Counted from the stretch's first letter, positions 11,410-23,091 are shown. The stretch: 64,000 bases of DNA from Echinometra lucunter (GCA_029962745.1 CM057157.1:8827584-8891583), one strand, 5' to 3'. Notes: generated by a model from the letters alone, not told the origin. Translations and numbers: made by a program.

Positions 11410-12094
11410 GGGCCATTCTCTGGAAAGTGAAACTTTTGGTCACACACGTGACCATCTAATTTTGCCTCATTGCTCGAACATTAGATATCATGTTTTGATT
11501 GTTTCATTTCAGCCAGTTTTTGCATGAAAAAGGCTCCCCATTCTTTGATAAGAATAAATAATTTCTCAACTATAATGTGCTTACAGAGTTATTCAAAGAT
11601 GCCCCCTTTTTGAGTGGTCACACACGTAACCGACCAAATTTCACCTCTAAAAGAACTGAATGTTCATTCATTTATGGAAAATTGCTTTAAAACCATTTAT
11701 AGCAATCCCCATCATGCAGTAATGAAAAGTGGAAACTTACACTCCCAGAGAAATGCGAGAAAACTAGGTTTGAATACCAACAAGTAAGGCCCATTTTCGT
11801 GCGAAGTCACACACGTGACCGACCTAATTTGACTTCTGAAAGAAAGATGATGTACGCTCTTCTAAAATAATTGCCTTCATTCTATTGGAGGTACTACAGT
11901 TATTCAATTCAATTCAATTCAATTTACCACTTGTGGGACGGAACACCCTATCAGCATATGCTGTTTTTCGTAGGGGTGGAAGGGGTTAAAAATTCTAAAA
12001 TGGGAGACTTCAGCTACAAGATAAATAATGACAAATTAGTTTTGAATCGACTAATTTTCATGATTTGGGTCACACACGTGACCGAGAATGGCCC
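11410..12094. mobile_element. Element with GGGCCATTCTC ends and four CACACACGTGACC repeats
   Basis: The terminal inverted repeat GGGCCATTCTC (11410-11420) matches GAGAATGGCCC (12084-12094). GGTCACACACGTGACC or a one-base variant occurs at 11438, 11616, 11805 and 12068. The second and third copies share the longer context 'accgacc(a/t)aattt(c/g)ac'. No transposase is visible, so it is non-autonomous. Confidence 0.65.
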
Positions 12095-13699
12095 TGAACA
12101 TGAAGGGTTCTCTTCTCCAACAATAGATACAGAAATGTGGAAATAATAGGTTTCCGATTCGCTGGGAAATTAACCTCGCGATTACATACATATGTGAAGC
12201 CATTGTATTTTCCTTCAATGAGAGAGTACATGTAATTTGATATCTACTTAAGGATAATTTGGCGGGATAAAACACGAAGAGCGTTACACGATACAAAGCA
12301 GGTTGATTTCTGAAGATGGTTTGGAAAAGAATGACATGTATTAAAAGTATTTTCACGTTTAAGTATAAGTCATGCTATCGGTATTGGTTCACGGTAATAA
12401 GATACATTCTAAACCAATAAATAATCCCTGTATTTGGCGTGAAAATGAATTGTTCTTGTTATTTATGCGAAAACGATTACAATTTAAGTTGGCTTACGCC
12501 CATTCAAAATGTAAAAAGTGTACAGTAATTGTGTTTGATGGAATTAAAGAGTATGCACTCACAGCTTATTGATCCCACATCTGAAATATTTTCAAAATTT
12601 TGCCAAATGTTCATTTTACTTTCGATAATATCCTTTTGGGTTTCACAGTGGTTTACTTGAGGATAAATCTAGTCTCATCCGCTGGAGGCGGTAGAAGGTG
12701 TGGATTTATTGTTTGGATTCCTGTCAAACAGGAAATAGTTTAACTTCTGACGAGCCGCGTAGGTCGAAGGGCATCAAGGAACATGGCCAACGATCTGGGT
12801 TTTTTTTCTTCCTCCTACCATCTCTGTCATGTCTGTCATCTCTGATTTATGATGGTTAGATTTTCCCTGCCTTGCCATATTTTTATAACTTAAATTGTAG
12901 TATTCCATTTGATACCGATATGTATCTAACATGGATGAATATCAATTTATGACATTATTTAAGATTATTCGTCATATAAAAACATCAACAAAACAACATA
13001 AAACAAAAACAGAACTAAGCGCTTTTTGCAGTGAATGAATTGGTGTTTAATTATGGTAGTATTTTTATAATGGCAAGGATACCCCTGTAGATTTTCAACG
13101 AAATATATAAATAATACATTGCGTTATATCTCGATAGGAAAGAACCCGATGTTTATTTCCTTTATATTGAGGGGGGGGGGGGTGGAGGCTAACCGCTTAC
13201 CATTAGTGACTGAATGTTTGGATAACAAGTTAAGAGGGATAATCCAAATATTTTGGTGAAACATAAAATGAAAAAAAAAATGCTCGCAAAAATTGATGGA
13301 AATGAATTACATAAGGACATCAGTGTTATTAATTCTGAGCCAAGCCTTCAGGACCGAAATAAATAAGTGACTTGAAATGAATAAGATGACAGCTGCAATG
13401 TGTTCTCATTTTTGTGTATTAATGCTTTTATTGGAACTAAAAAACAATGAAAAACCTTAAGACACATCAACTGCTTCAGTAAAAGAAAAGAAGACACTCG
13501 GCTTACCAAACTGTAAACAGATAAGACACCACAACATAAAAGAACACGGGAATGAACATGATGCATGACCTTTAAGTGGGTGTGGGTGTGTGTGTGCGGC
13601 CGAGGGTGTGAAAGCATGTCTATTCAACCTCAGAGTTGTTGATCACTCTGTGAAAATGTATATCTTTTATTCAATTAATCCTATTTATTTACACAGGGT
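12095..13699. other. Intergenic, no gene seen
   Basis: AT-rich. It contains a G run near 13171-13180 and a short TG repeat near 13580. No exon with splice support was recognised. Confidence 0.5.
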
Positions 13700-13939
13700 C
13701 ATGGCCGTACGCAGCGGGGCGGGGGCAACTCCGAAATTTTGAAAACTTACATTTTTTTTTACTGAATTTTAAAAAAAATCCATGAAAAGTGTGCACCAAT
13801 TCCTTCAATTTCACTTTCAAAAATGCAAAAGCGCCCTCGTGACCAGCTCGTTCTCTTTGCTCCCCCGCTTTTGAGCTTCTTCGAAAATTTTTACGCGTCT
13901 TCCCCCCCCCCCGGAAAAAAATTTCTGCGTACGGCCCTG
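13700..13939. mobile_element. hAT-like MITE, 240 bp, TSD CACAGGGT
   Basis: Direct repeats CACAGGGT flank it (13692-13699 and 13940-13947). The inverted ends are CATGGCCGTACGCAG and CTGCGTACGGCCCTG. The body matches the elements at 44885 and 31842, including 'gtgcaccaa' and 'ggaaaaaaatttctgcg' segments and G/C runs near the ends. Confidence 0.9.
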
Positions 13940-14609
13940 CACAGGGTACTACTGTCGGTTACAAAACTGCTTTCCTCAACGGCCCTGTCAGCTTTAATTT
14001 ATTGAGTATATAAGCGATCATGTAAATACAGATGATTAATGCAATGCAAAGAGGAATCGTTTTGCTGATGGAAAACCAGATATAACAGTGTCTTCCTAGT
14101 AATCCTGTCGTCAAAACTTCTACATCATCAAAGAGTTAAAAATTATGTAAAATTCCTTTCGTCAGGTTAAAAGAGATGTTGAACAATTCGTTTATTTTCA
14201 CCGAAACTTTCTCTCGAGGTCGTTTCCCCATAGGCCCGGCTAAATAAAGGATAGATGTAAAAGTAGGAAACGAGTTTCCAAACAAACTAATGACAATTGC
14301 ACCAGTATCGGAAATCTGAAATCCAAGACTAGAGTAGCAACTTCCTTGAATGTGGTTTATTTCTAACTTATCTTGTTAGTTCTGGTCAGTCGAAATTCGT
14401 GGTGTTAATCAATTAAACTCAAGTGCACTTTTGTTATAGTAAATAGGCATCGATATCGCGCGATAGTCTTAAGTCCTTGAAAAACACAATAAGGAAAACA
14501 TGTTAAGCAAAATATTCTTACATGTTTTGTAGAAAATCTAGAACGATTAATTTGGCAAGGCAGTTCGACTTAGAGAGCATTAATTCTCAGTTTGTATTCA
14601 TATATTGTT

Positions 14610-15122
14610 CAGTGGCGTAACAGCCGGGGGACAGGGGGGGGGGCAGACTGAAGGATTTCAGCGGGAAAATCCAACAAACCACCGGGAAAAAAATGAAACG
14701 AAGGGAAAGGAAGAAAAAGGAAGGGAGAAAGTGAAAGAAAGAAGAAGAAAAGGGAGAAAGAAGAAGAGAGAGGGAAAGAGAGACGGAAAGGGAAAAAAAA
14801 AGAAGAAGAAAGAAAAGGGAAACAAAAGAAATGAGGGAGAATTTAGTACCAAATCCCCGTAGCTCCCGGGGGCTCCACTCCCTGGACCCCCACAGGGGCT
14901 TTGCTTCTCGGCCCCCATCAGAGGTATCAGACAATTAGGAACAATTCAAAGAAAACGTCGGAGCTTCCTGCACCCTCCCCCCTAGGGAGCGCACAAAGCG
15001 CGCTCAGTAAGTGATTCGCACGCTTTAATAGCAGTGCCACTGATTCTAGACTGACTTACCGGGAAATTTTTGGCTCTATCCCCCCCCCCCCCTTCTGATA
15101 ACAGGCACCTGTTACGCCGCTG
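14610..15122. mobile_element. hAT-like MITE, 513 bp, TSD ATATTG(T/C)T
   Basis: It is flanked by ATATTGTT (14602-14609) and ATATTGCT (15123-15130). The ends are CAGTGGCGTAACAG and CTGTTACGCCGCTG. Inside are G runs, a purine-only tract of about 140 bp (14695-14835) and the phrase 'cgtcggagcttcctgcaccctcccccctaggg'. The same phrases recur inverted in the 39701 element. Confidence 0.88.
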
Positions 15123-15655
15123 ATATTGCTACCCTGCATGACATAAAACCATGGTCCAGCTTTTAAGGTAAATTATACGAGGTTGTAAATTTTAAAGTTT
15201 CATTAAACAAGTTTTTGTTGTGGTGCACAAGAGAGTGATATCATTTAATATTACAAAGTATTCACATAAAAAGATTACTATGAAGATGATTTGGTAGCAT
15301 AATATTAGTCGAGAAGAAAACTGATGTTTTGATAAAATAAATAAAATGGATAGTTAGCATATCACTGATTTAATTTTCGATGATTAGACGTGATCATGGA
15401 AGCAGAAGTGTACGAGAAAATCTTTAAATCCACTGAAGGCTTCAAAACTCGACTTCAGCTTTAACTTTTTAAGATAACAATGCTTTCATAGACCGGATAC
15501 TGATAGGTTCATAATAAGTGCAAAATAATTTTCAGGCAATGCGATCCTCGATGACTCATTTTATCCACGTCAGTAAGACCGATTAGTTACAGAAGTAAGA
15601 AGTTTCAAAGAGTGCTATTAAACTCAATGTTAAATAATTCAATGTAATCTTTTAG
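15123..15655. other. Intergenic, no gene seen
   Basis: About 530 bp of AT-rich sequence between two transposon copies. Nothing recognised. Confidence 0.5.
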
Positions 15656-15903
15656 CAGGGGCAGCGCCAGGGTATTTTCGATGGGGGGGGGGGGGTGCAA
15701 GATGACCAATACGTGAGTTTATTTACGTCTGAAATGAAAAAACAGGGGTATTATATAGTTGCATGACCCAGCCCTCTCTTTCCCCATACTCTTCTTTCTT
15801 CCTCTTCCTCTTTTTCTTCTTTTTCTCCTCTTTTTTGTCTTTTTGATTACTTGAAAAATCATATTATGGGCGGCCGCCCCTGTCCCCCGTAGCACCGCCC
15901 CTG
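15656..15903. mobile_element. Probable hAT-like MITE, no clear TSD
   Basis: The ends CAGGGGCAGCGC and GCACCGCCCCTG are inverted (10 of 12 match). A G run sits just inside the left end and a pyrimidine-rich block in the middle. I could not find a matching 8-bp target duplication. Confidence 0.55.
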
Positions 15904-17953
15904 CGCCTTTATCAGTTAGAAGAGCCCTTTAGTATTAATATCAACTCTGACAACTGAATTGGTGGGATTTGTTAACCATCTTGGTCAACTCTTGGAGCAT
16001 TCCTAATTGGAACAATATAAGAAAGGCAAAACGGGGAAAGTAAAGGAAGAAGGTCATCAATATTTTTATCCAACATTGCAATGAAGTAATCAGGGAAGGA
16101 TATGCTTGTTCCATGGGCCGAACCATCACTAAAATAAGAGTACAACCCTTTTAAAAAACACCTTCCCTCCCCCTCCTTCTTCTCCTCCTCCTCCTCATCT
16201 TTGTCATGACTACCACCACTCCCTGACTACCTCCATCACCACCAAAAGCAACACAATGGCCATTACCACCACCTGCACCATCACGAACATCATTATCATC
16301 GCTATATTCAGTCTAATACATCAACCACGCTGTTTTGATTGCATTGTAAGATTAAATATTATAGCCATATAGGGGCGCGATGTACTGGCAATCCATATTT
16401 AGTAAAGAAATCGTGAAAACGAAAAGTTCACGTTAACTTTAGGATGCCGATTTAAAAAAACAAAAATAAAAGAAACACATTGGCACATGTCTCAGTTTTG
16501 TGCAAAAAATTGTGGGGGTCATTTTCATACTGTTTTTATAAGGATAATTTCGGGGAACAATGCATGACTTTATCATACTGTGAGAACGAGTTCTCCTAAA
16601 TAAAACGGATACTGGCGAGACCTTTATAAAAACAAAACAACCGTATGAAACCAAAATATAGACTGAATTGCACTCACTATGTAAACGCAGTTTCTTTCAA
16701 AAGAGTGCATACTTAGGGGTTGTTACCAGGTTATTACCCAACTGTAGACCTTTGGGAAATGACTTTATGCTCACTATAGATTCCCATTTGTTATCCATCT
16801 GACACTCGTCGATGGCAGGGGCGTAGAGAGAGAGAGAGAGAGGGGGGGGGGGGGGCTGTTTAGACGCATGTCATGTAAATGCATAGGACTCGAATAAGGG
16901 TTCTCTAATTTTGTGATTTATCGTCCCTCCCATAAAACTGTTTTCCTGGATAAGACTGCAAGTTTAAAAACAACGATCTACAATACAAAAAATAGGAGAA
17001 TTAAAAAAAAATAGTATTGAGGAGAAATCGAGATAATCCAATGGGGCATACTGCCTTTATTTCAACTAATGCTACCAGATAATCATTTATCCTAAATGAC
17101 CTTATTGGTGTAGAGATGAATACTGAATTTATTTTAGGTAGACGTGAATATCTCAACATCTTACTGACTCTATTCAACTTTTTAAGCAGCAGAGTCAGTT
17201 TACCTTTCGTTAAATGCTAGAATATTCTTCAGCCAAAAACAATTTAGTACGATTAGACAAATGTAATTTAATTAATTGGACAATCAATGATTGTCCCTTT
17301 TGAAATAGTCACTATAACAAAACATTCTATACATTTACAAAAGATATGATTCCTGAGACATAAATGGAATGCTAACATAGAAGATCTTTCAAGACGAATA
17401 GTTAAAGAAGTCATTATGATTCCTCCATCTGTCAACATACTATTTACAAGATAGAAGTAGATGCAGTATCACACATATTAAACGAGTAAGGAAATAATAG
17501 CCCAAAACTTTTGAAATCTGTCCAAGATAGTAAACAGATATATATATCTATTTTCAATGTTATATTATGCTTAAATTTTTTATATACATGTATATTCCTT
17601 TGTTCTACCTCTTTCCTGCCCTCTACACCTTCAATCGTTTTTATTGAAGAAATTAAGAAGAAAGTGAACAATGGAGTTTGTGATGAAATTCGACAATTGA
17701 GAACTTACAGAGTGCAAACACTTAAGTAATAGGTATTTCAATTAAATTACCAACTTTTTCCTTGCTTAACTCGCTTATCGCTCTGCGAATTGATAGCACT
17801 GTGGCGTACTTAGAGGTCACTTATATTCTTGAAATGCCAATGCAACCATGTCGAATAATTTTCATGGAATAGTACGGTACCTCATGGAAAAGGAAATGTG
17901 ATTACTCTGTACTGCATAACTCGTTTACAGCAGCTTTCATGATAAATTCATCG
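15904..17953. other. Intergenic; simple repeats and Ig-receptor 3' flank
   Basis: It contains a CTC/ACC-rich stretch near 16165-16300 and a GA then G run near 16828-16855 next to a lone CAGGGGCGTA, possibly a solo transposon end. TTTATT at 17640-17645 is a candidate minus-strand poly(A) signal about 310 nt after the Ig-receptor stop. No gene seen. Confidence 0.5.
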
Positions 17954-19363
17954 TCAAACAATATGTTCTTCAAAGACCCGGCTTTGTCTTTTGGACCTAG
18001 GTGGGGTTACAGGTCTACTCCCGAGGTTTTCATATATACTGTTTGAGTGAGGTGCATCCGAAACATTGCTTCTTGACGGGACAGCTGATGGTACAGCTAT
18101 AGAGGAACGTGGCGAGGCATACTGGACATCGGTAGTTGGCACTACAGCATCGCCTGCAATCGTGGAATAGAATTCACCTTCGCTCAGGTAATTCCGATGA
18201 TCATGCATGTCCATGTATTCCTCGTTGCTAACACCGCTACAGATAGACGGTACATTATTGTGTTCTTTCTGGTCATGCATTTTAGACCTGATTTTAAAGA
18301 GTTTGTAGCCCAACCAGATGTTCAACACTACTGAAACCAAAAGAATTCCCATGACAACTGCAAGACCGATTCCAATCTCGAGAAACTTGTTCCCTTCTTC
18401 AATAGGAATACCCTTTTCTGATTCCTCTAGCCTTGGGGATACTGGAGGAAGTTCCGATGCAGCTAACGAAAGAGTCAAATTATCAGTGACATTGACAGGA
18501 GCTGCCTTCGTTGTCCAAGGAATTGGTGCCAGTTCGCTGAAGGCTCCGTTTGCAACATCAACCGAATATTCGCTAAAGCTTGAGCCTGAATAGATGACAT
18601 CGGTCCGGATTTCCCCTTGGATTATTTCGATTGGTCCAACCTGACAACTGGACGTCAACCCGATAAAAACCTCTGCATCACTTGATACCTCACACGTGAA
18701 AACCATACCATTGTGTGTCTGGGATGCCTGGAAAGTGAGGGTGTTGTAGATCAAATTTTCGCCATGGGTTTCGTGAGCGAACAGCACCATGTCATTAGGA
18801 CCCTTCCATCTTGTTCTCACGACTGGTTCACCTCGTGCAACTTGGCAGACAAAACGAACCTCTGTCCCCGCTACAAATATGTCCGAATAGCCATCGTGGA
18901 AGCAGCGAGGATGTTGTGGGAAGTACCGCACTGCCAAGTCGACTGTACTGCTGGCTCGTTCCGCTGGAATCTCCGGGAACCAATCACGCACAATTACCCA
19001 GCATACGTATCGTCCCGTATCGTTCCTATTGACGCGATCGATATGCAGAACGAAATCCCGACGATCGGAAACGCCGTCTATCATGGTGATTCTGTAGCGG
19101 GGATCAGGCGACAAGACGCGTTTCCCTCGCGTCAAAACAATGCCGTCACGTCGCCATTCCATACGAAAAGTCCTCGCGCGTTCCCCGGAGACGTTGAAGA
19201 TAGCGCAAGACAGCATGATATCATCACCCTCATTGACAGCAGGACCATCCACGACTATGGCTTCTGCACGAGGTCTATTCAGACATGCAGCTCGAGATAT
19301 GAAGACGCAGAAGAAAAATAATGAGATGGGTAAGTTCCACATGATTCGGATGTTGGCATTCAT
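17954..19363 (-). CDS. Two-Ig-domain membrane receptor with ITIM-like and YxxM tail motifs
   Basis: An uninterrupted 469-codon frame. The ATG at 19361-19363 is the chosen start; the frame runs 7 codons further but begins there with GTG. Residues 1-26 form a signal peptide (LPISLFFFCVFISRAAC region). Ig domain 1 spans about 36-146: C53, W70 and the DTGRYVC motif at C121. Ig domain 2 spans about 150-245: C173, W186, C224, with extra cysteines 154 and 240. N-glycosylation sequons are at N57, N114, N291 and N295. A threonine/serine-rich stalk precedes one membrane helix (about 328-352). The cytoplasmic tail carries Y383 in EEYMDM (YxxM, PI3-kinase type), Y399 in EFYSTI and Y444 in SIYENL (ITIM consensus, also YxN). 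From family knowledge such tails recruit SH2 proteins. The ligand is unknown and no vertebrate orthologue is claimed. Confidence 0.85.
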   Translation of the reverse strand: MNANIRIMWNLPISLFFFCVFISRAACLNRPRAEAIVVDGPAVNEGDDIMLSCAIFNVSGERARTFRMEWRRDGIVLTRGKRVLSPDPRYRITMIDGVSDRRDFVLHIDRVNRNDTGRYVCWVIVRDWFPEIPAERASSTVDLAVRYFPQHPRCFHDGYSDIFVAGTEVRFVCQVARGEPVVRTRWKGPNDMVLFAHETHGENLIYNTLTFQASQTHNGMVFTCEVSSDAEVFIGLTSSCQVGPIEIIQGEIRTDVIYSGSSFSEYSVDVANGAFSELAPIPWTTKAAPVNVTDNLTLSLAASELPPVSPRLEESEKGIPIEEGNKFLEIGIGLAVVMGILLVSVVLNIWLGYKLFKIRSKMHDQKEHNNVPSICSGVSNEEYMDMHDHRNYLSEGEFYSTIAGDAVVPTTDVQYASPRSSIAVPSAVPSRSNVSDAPHSNSIYENLGSRPVTPPRSKRQSRVFEEHIV

Positions 19364-20592
19364 GGTTGTTAGTAAGAAGTTCACGAAAGTTTGTTGTTAA
19401 ACAAATAAAACAAGTATTTTTCTAAGTTGTAAAAGTCCTCACCGTCCGATGAATCCTCATGACATGATCATGTGTAGAGCAGTTCAAATCGGAACCAGCA
19501 ATTCCAAATCAAAATCGCAATCCTTCATGCATGAATTGCATGATCTATCGTGTCAAGACACACTTTGTTGAGCTGTGCCGCAGACCAGCGCAGCAATGGA
19601 CCTGTACTTCCGAAGTTCCGCTCAGTAAGAGTTTTGACACCCACAAAACCACAAGTTTGTGAAATGTCTTGACAGTGAAAATATACTGTTTCCAAAATAA
19701 TTCTCCGTTGTGAAGCATGATCTAAATTTCCACCGTTTTTCATAAACTCTGTCCAAAACAGATGACGTTTCAGCGTGTCAAATATTGATAATCAGACAAT
19801 CATAGCAGTACTTGAAGACGGCCCCATCTTCAGAACATATCGACGTGGCTTTGGTAACCCACCTTATTGCCTGCAATGATATAAAGCTCTGCACCAATAA
19901 GAAAAGTTCGCAAAGCCAGTAGTCATTGGATGGTGAAAGGTCGTGAAGTAGCACACAGGCTCAATGATCTCAACCTGCTTAGATTAATGGCAGGTAGCCA
20001 GGAGATAGCTTCCTCGTATTCAAAACAAGGCATGATCGAGTGGGCTCCGGAAAGAAGCTCAACGTTGGCGTCATCCATATACAGACTCATGGAAAAAACA
20101 CGTTGAATTTCTGGCAGTGATGCACACGATTGAAAACGGGTTCTTTCGTAACGGATTCTTTCGTGGATTCCTTGTGGCGATTCTAGAATTGCAGAAATAC
20201 TTGACACATGATGAAAAGAACTTAAAGGAAAATGAGACCCAAAGCACTTTTGCCGATACTCTGATTACAAATCTTTTAGCCAGATAAACTATCTTTAAAT
20301 TAATCATATTTGATTACTTAAGAAAGAAAAAGATCTCTCTGAAAGATGAGTTTCCTTGCTTACCATTCTCTTGTGGGAGCTGCTATTTTGACTAAATCGT
20401 GATGTCAGAATAGTACATATCTACTCGCCCGCATTAAATGGATAGGGTGTTGCATAATCACCGAGTATTTTACACCTAGAGCCATCGATACAAACATCAG
20501 ATATCTTATTATTTCAACATCTCATAGGCCTACAGGTGATTTTATATTTGAGAGTTCTCTATTAACCATGGTCATCATCCTTATGAGTAATG
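19364..20592. other. Upstream region of the Ig receptor gene
   Basis: No further exon recognised. GGTGAGGAC near 19440 on the minus strand resembles a splice donor, but no matching acceptor before the ATG was found. TTTATATC near 19880-19890 on the minus strand is a weak TATA-like word. Promoter placement is unresolved. Confidence 0.4.
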
Positions 20593-21206
20593 GGTTGAGC
20601 CTTGTCTGACCGAGCAACAGCAGAGTTTATTTTATTTTATTATGCCCAATATTGCATACACTATGAACATGACGGACAAAGAAAGCGGACAAAATAAACA
20701 ACCCCTCATTCTACCCTTCACAATGGTTCTGGTAGTCAAAAGAATATCCCTTCACTGCTATTGTCTAAAATATGTGGAACAGGTGTCACATGCATATTCA
20801 CCTGGAACTACATGATTAAACATAATAGCTGTGAAGGGATGTTCTTTTGACTACCAGAACCATTGTGAAGGGTAGAATGAAAGGTTGTTTATTTTGTCCA
20901 CTTTCTTTGTCCGCCATGTTCATAGTGATAGCAAAAGAAACTCTTTGCACACAAAAATAGCTTGTCGCATACAAGCTATGACAGATCATCCATTCATTTG
21001 AACATGTCGAATACATTACAATTGTTAGCAAATTATTGTTTTGCATCTCTTATAAACTGCAATATATTCAAATGAGTGGATGTTCTCTCATAACCTTTGT
21101 GGTGATATGACAAGTTATTTGGTTCAGCTGTTTTAAAGATTTTCTTTAGTTATGCAAAAGTGGACTTAACAAACTGTGTTGTTGCTTGGTCAGACAAAGC
21201 TCAACC
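20593..21206. mobile_element. Foldback element with inner hairpin
   Basis: The outer inverted ends GGTTGAGCCTTGTCTGACC (left) and GGTTGAGCTTTGTCTGACC (read inward from 21206) enclose 614 bp. Within it, 20659-20764 and 20821-20927 are near-identical inverted arms of about 105 bp around a loop of about 57 bp. No transposase. Confidence 0.8.
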
Positions 21207-21289
21207 AATTCGTAAACAAATTTTCGGCATTACTCCCAGTGTTAAAGATCGTATGTTCGATCTGTAATGAAAATCACAAGTCAGAAAAA

Positions 21290-21345
21290 ATTGGAACCAG
21301 CGGGATTCGAACCTGCCATCTACTGCTTTTTTTCCTGACCTGTTT
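21290..21345. repeat. tRNA-like SINE fragment
   Basis: The reverse complement contains GGCAGGTTCGAATCCCGC, a good polymerase III B box. The rest of a tRNA is not evident, so it is read as a SINE remnant, not a tRNA gene. Confidence 0.45.
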
Positions 21346-21601
21346 ACTTGTTTACTTGTTTTTTCTGACTTTTACAATACTCAGTAATTATGCAACACCA
21401 TCTAGTTTATGCAGGTCAGTGGATTTGTACTAGTCTGACATCCCAATTTGATCAAAATGGCAGCTCACACAAGAGTATTGCTAGAAAGGAAACTTCACCC
21501 TTAAGAAAGATCTTTTTTCCTTTCATCTTTTTTTTTGTGTTCATCTTTTTCAAGCATACCAGGAGCATTTGCAACGTAGTAGGTTCTGCGCTCTATAAAT
21601 C

Positions 21602-21626
21602 GATGTTATTATTATTATTATTATTA

Positions 21627-21677
<51 letters not shown>

Positions 21678-21758
21678 TTATTATCATTATTATTATTATT
21701 ATTATCATTATTATTATTATTATTATTATCATTATTATTATTATTATTATCATTATTA

Positions 21759-21810
<52 letters not shown>

Positions 21811-21840
21811 CATTATTATCATTATTATCATTATTGTTAT
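21602..21840. repeat. (ATT)n microsatellite with ATC interruptions
   Basis: About 240 bp of ATT units with scattered ATC. Long poly-leucine and poly-isoleucine frames across it are artefacts. Confidence 0.97.
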
Positions 21841-22027
21841 TTTGATTTAAAGATAGTTTTAATCGGTTCAGAATTTGTAATAAGGGTATCGCCTAAAGTG
21901 TTTTGAGCTTCATATTCCTTTAGATCAAATTTTCATCTCATCCATACATACCTATATTAGCCAGGAACTAAGACCTAGCTGCATAGAAAATCTATTTCTA
22001 AAGTTATAGAACGATAATTGATATATA

Positions 22028-22931
22028 CAGAGTGAGTCAGAAAAAATGTCCCATCATTTTGAAGTTGTCTTGTTTGAAGTATGAACATTTAATCATGGGT
22101 TTCATGATATTTCTTGGTAGAGTTATCCTCCCAGCATTTACTGGTACCCTTTTCATTTTGAACTTTGCATGCATGACTGAATAACAGACAATCTTTAGAA
22201 GACTGCAAAATATCACTTGCGCCAAGTGGATGGGTGAAGAATAAAACTGAGGACGAACCATAATACTTGTGCTACTTACAAAGGGCTAAACATAAGTAAC
22301 TGCTGCCAAATCAGTACAACCAAGTACAACAAAGACATAGATTTCCATTGTTGTCATTGAACAACAAACAAAAGTCATAACCAACGAGATACATTTCAGA
22401 TAGCACATTGGATTAATATGCACTTGGTAATAATGATGATGATGACGATGATGATGATGATGATGATGGTCGTACTGGTGGTTGTGGTAAAAAATGTTAG
22501 GGAAACACCACTTAAACATTCAGTGATGCTTGGTAAAAAAATCAATGCTCAATCTGAAAAGGAAATTGTTAACATTGCATTATGAGTCTTTTCCTCTCTG
22601 TGTGTGTGTGTGTGTGGGGGGGGGGGGTGGGGGTGGGAGGGGGTTGTGTGAGGGTTGGTGTGGTGCTGTGTGTGGGTGTGTGCATATAAGTTATAGCTTC
22701 TTTGAAAAATTGTTTTAATCTTCATCCAGCCACTTGGCGCAAGTGATATTTTGCAGTCTTCTAAAGATTGTCTGTTATTCAGTCATGCATGCAATGATCC
22801 AAATGAAAAGGGTACCAATAAATGCTGGGAGGATGACTCTACCAAGACATATCATGAAACCCATGATTAAATGTTTATACTTCAAACAAGACAACTTCAA
22901 AATGATGGAACATTTTTTCTTACTCACTCTG
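22028..22931. mobile_element. Long-inverted-repeat DNA element, about 904 bp
   Basis: The arms are about 220 bp each, 22028-22247 and 22712-22931, starting CAGAGTGAGT(C/A)AGAAAAA and flanked by TATATA sequence (TA duplication likely). The interior holds (GAT)n near 22435-22466 and a TG/G-rich tract at 22600-22680. No transposase visible. Confidence 0.85.
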
Positions 22932-23091
22932 TATATATACGCATGTGCGCACAACACTTTTTAAAATAAGAAGCACATGTGCACACGTGTAGTTGGCAAA
23001 TGTAAATGAATCTACATTTGCCACGTCTCTCGGGTGGTGACGTTAAAGGTCGGTCCCAGACGTAAATAATCATATTTGATTTATACACGTC

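Noticed and set aside
18713..19321. 202-codon open frame on the plus strand
   Set aside because: It is antisense to the Ig receptor, shows no domain, and is a composition shadow of a GC-richer gene.
17954..19384. Start of the Ig receptor seven codons upstream, at 19384
   Set aside because: That codon is GTG. The ATG at 19361-19363 directly precedes a good signal peptide.
21390..21845. Poly-leucine and poly-isoleucine open frames here and at 37455-38055, 54541-54738 and 61259-61570
   Set aside because: They are translations of ATT, AAT and AGC microsatellites.
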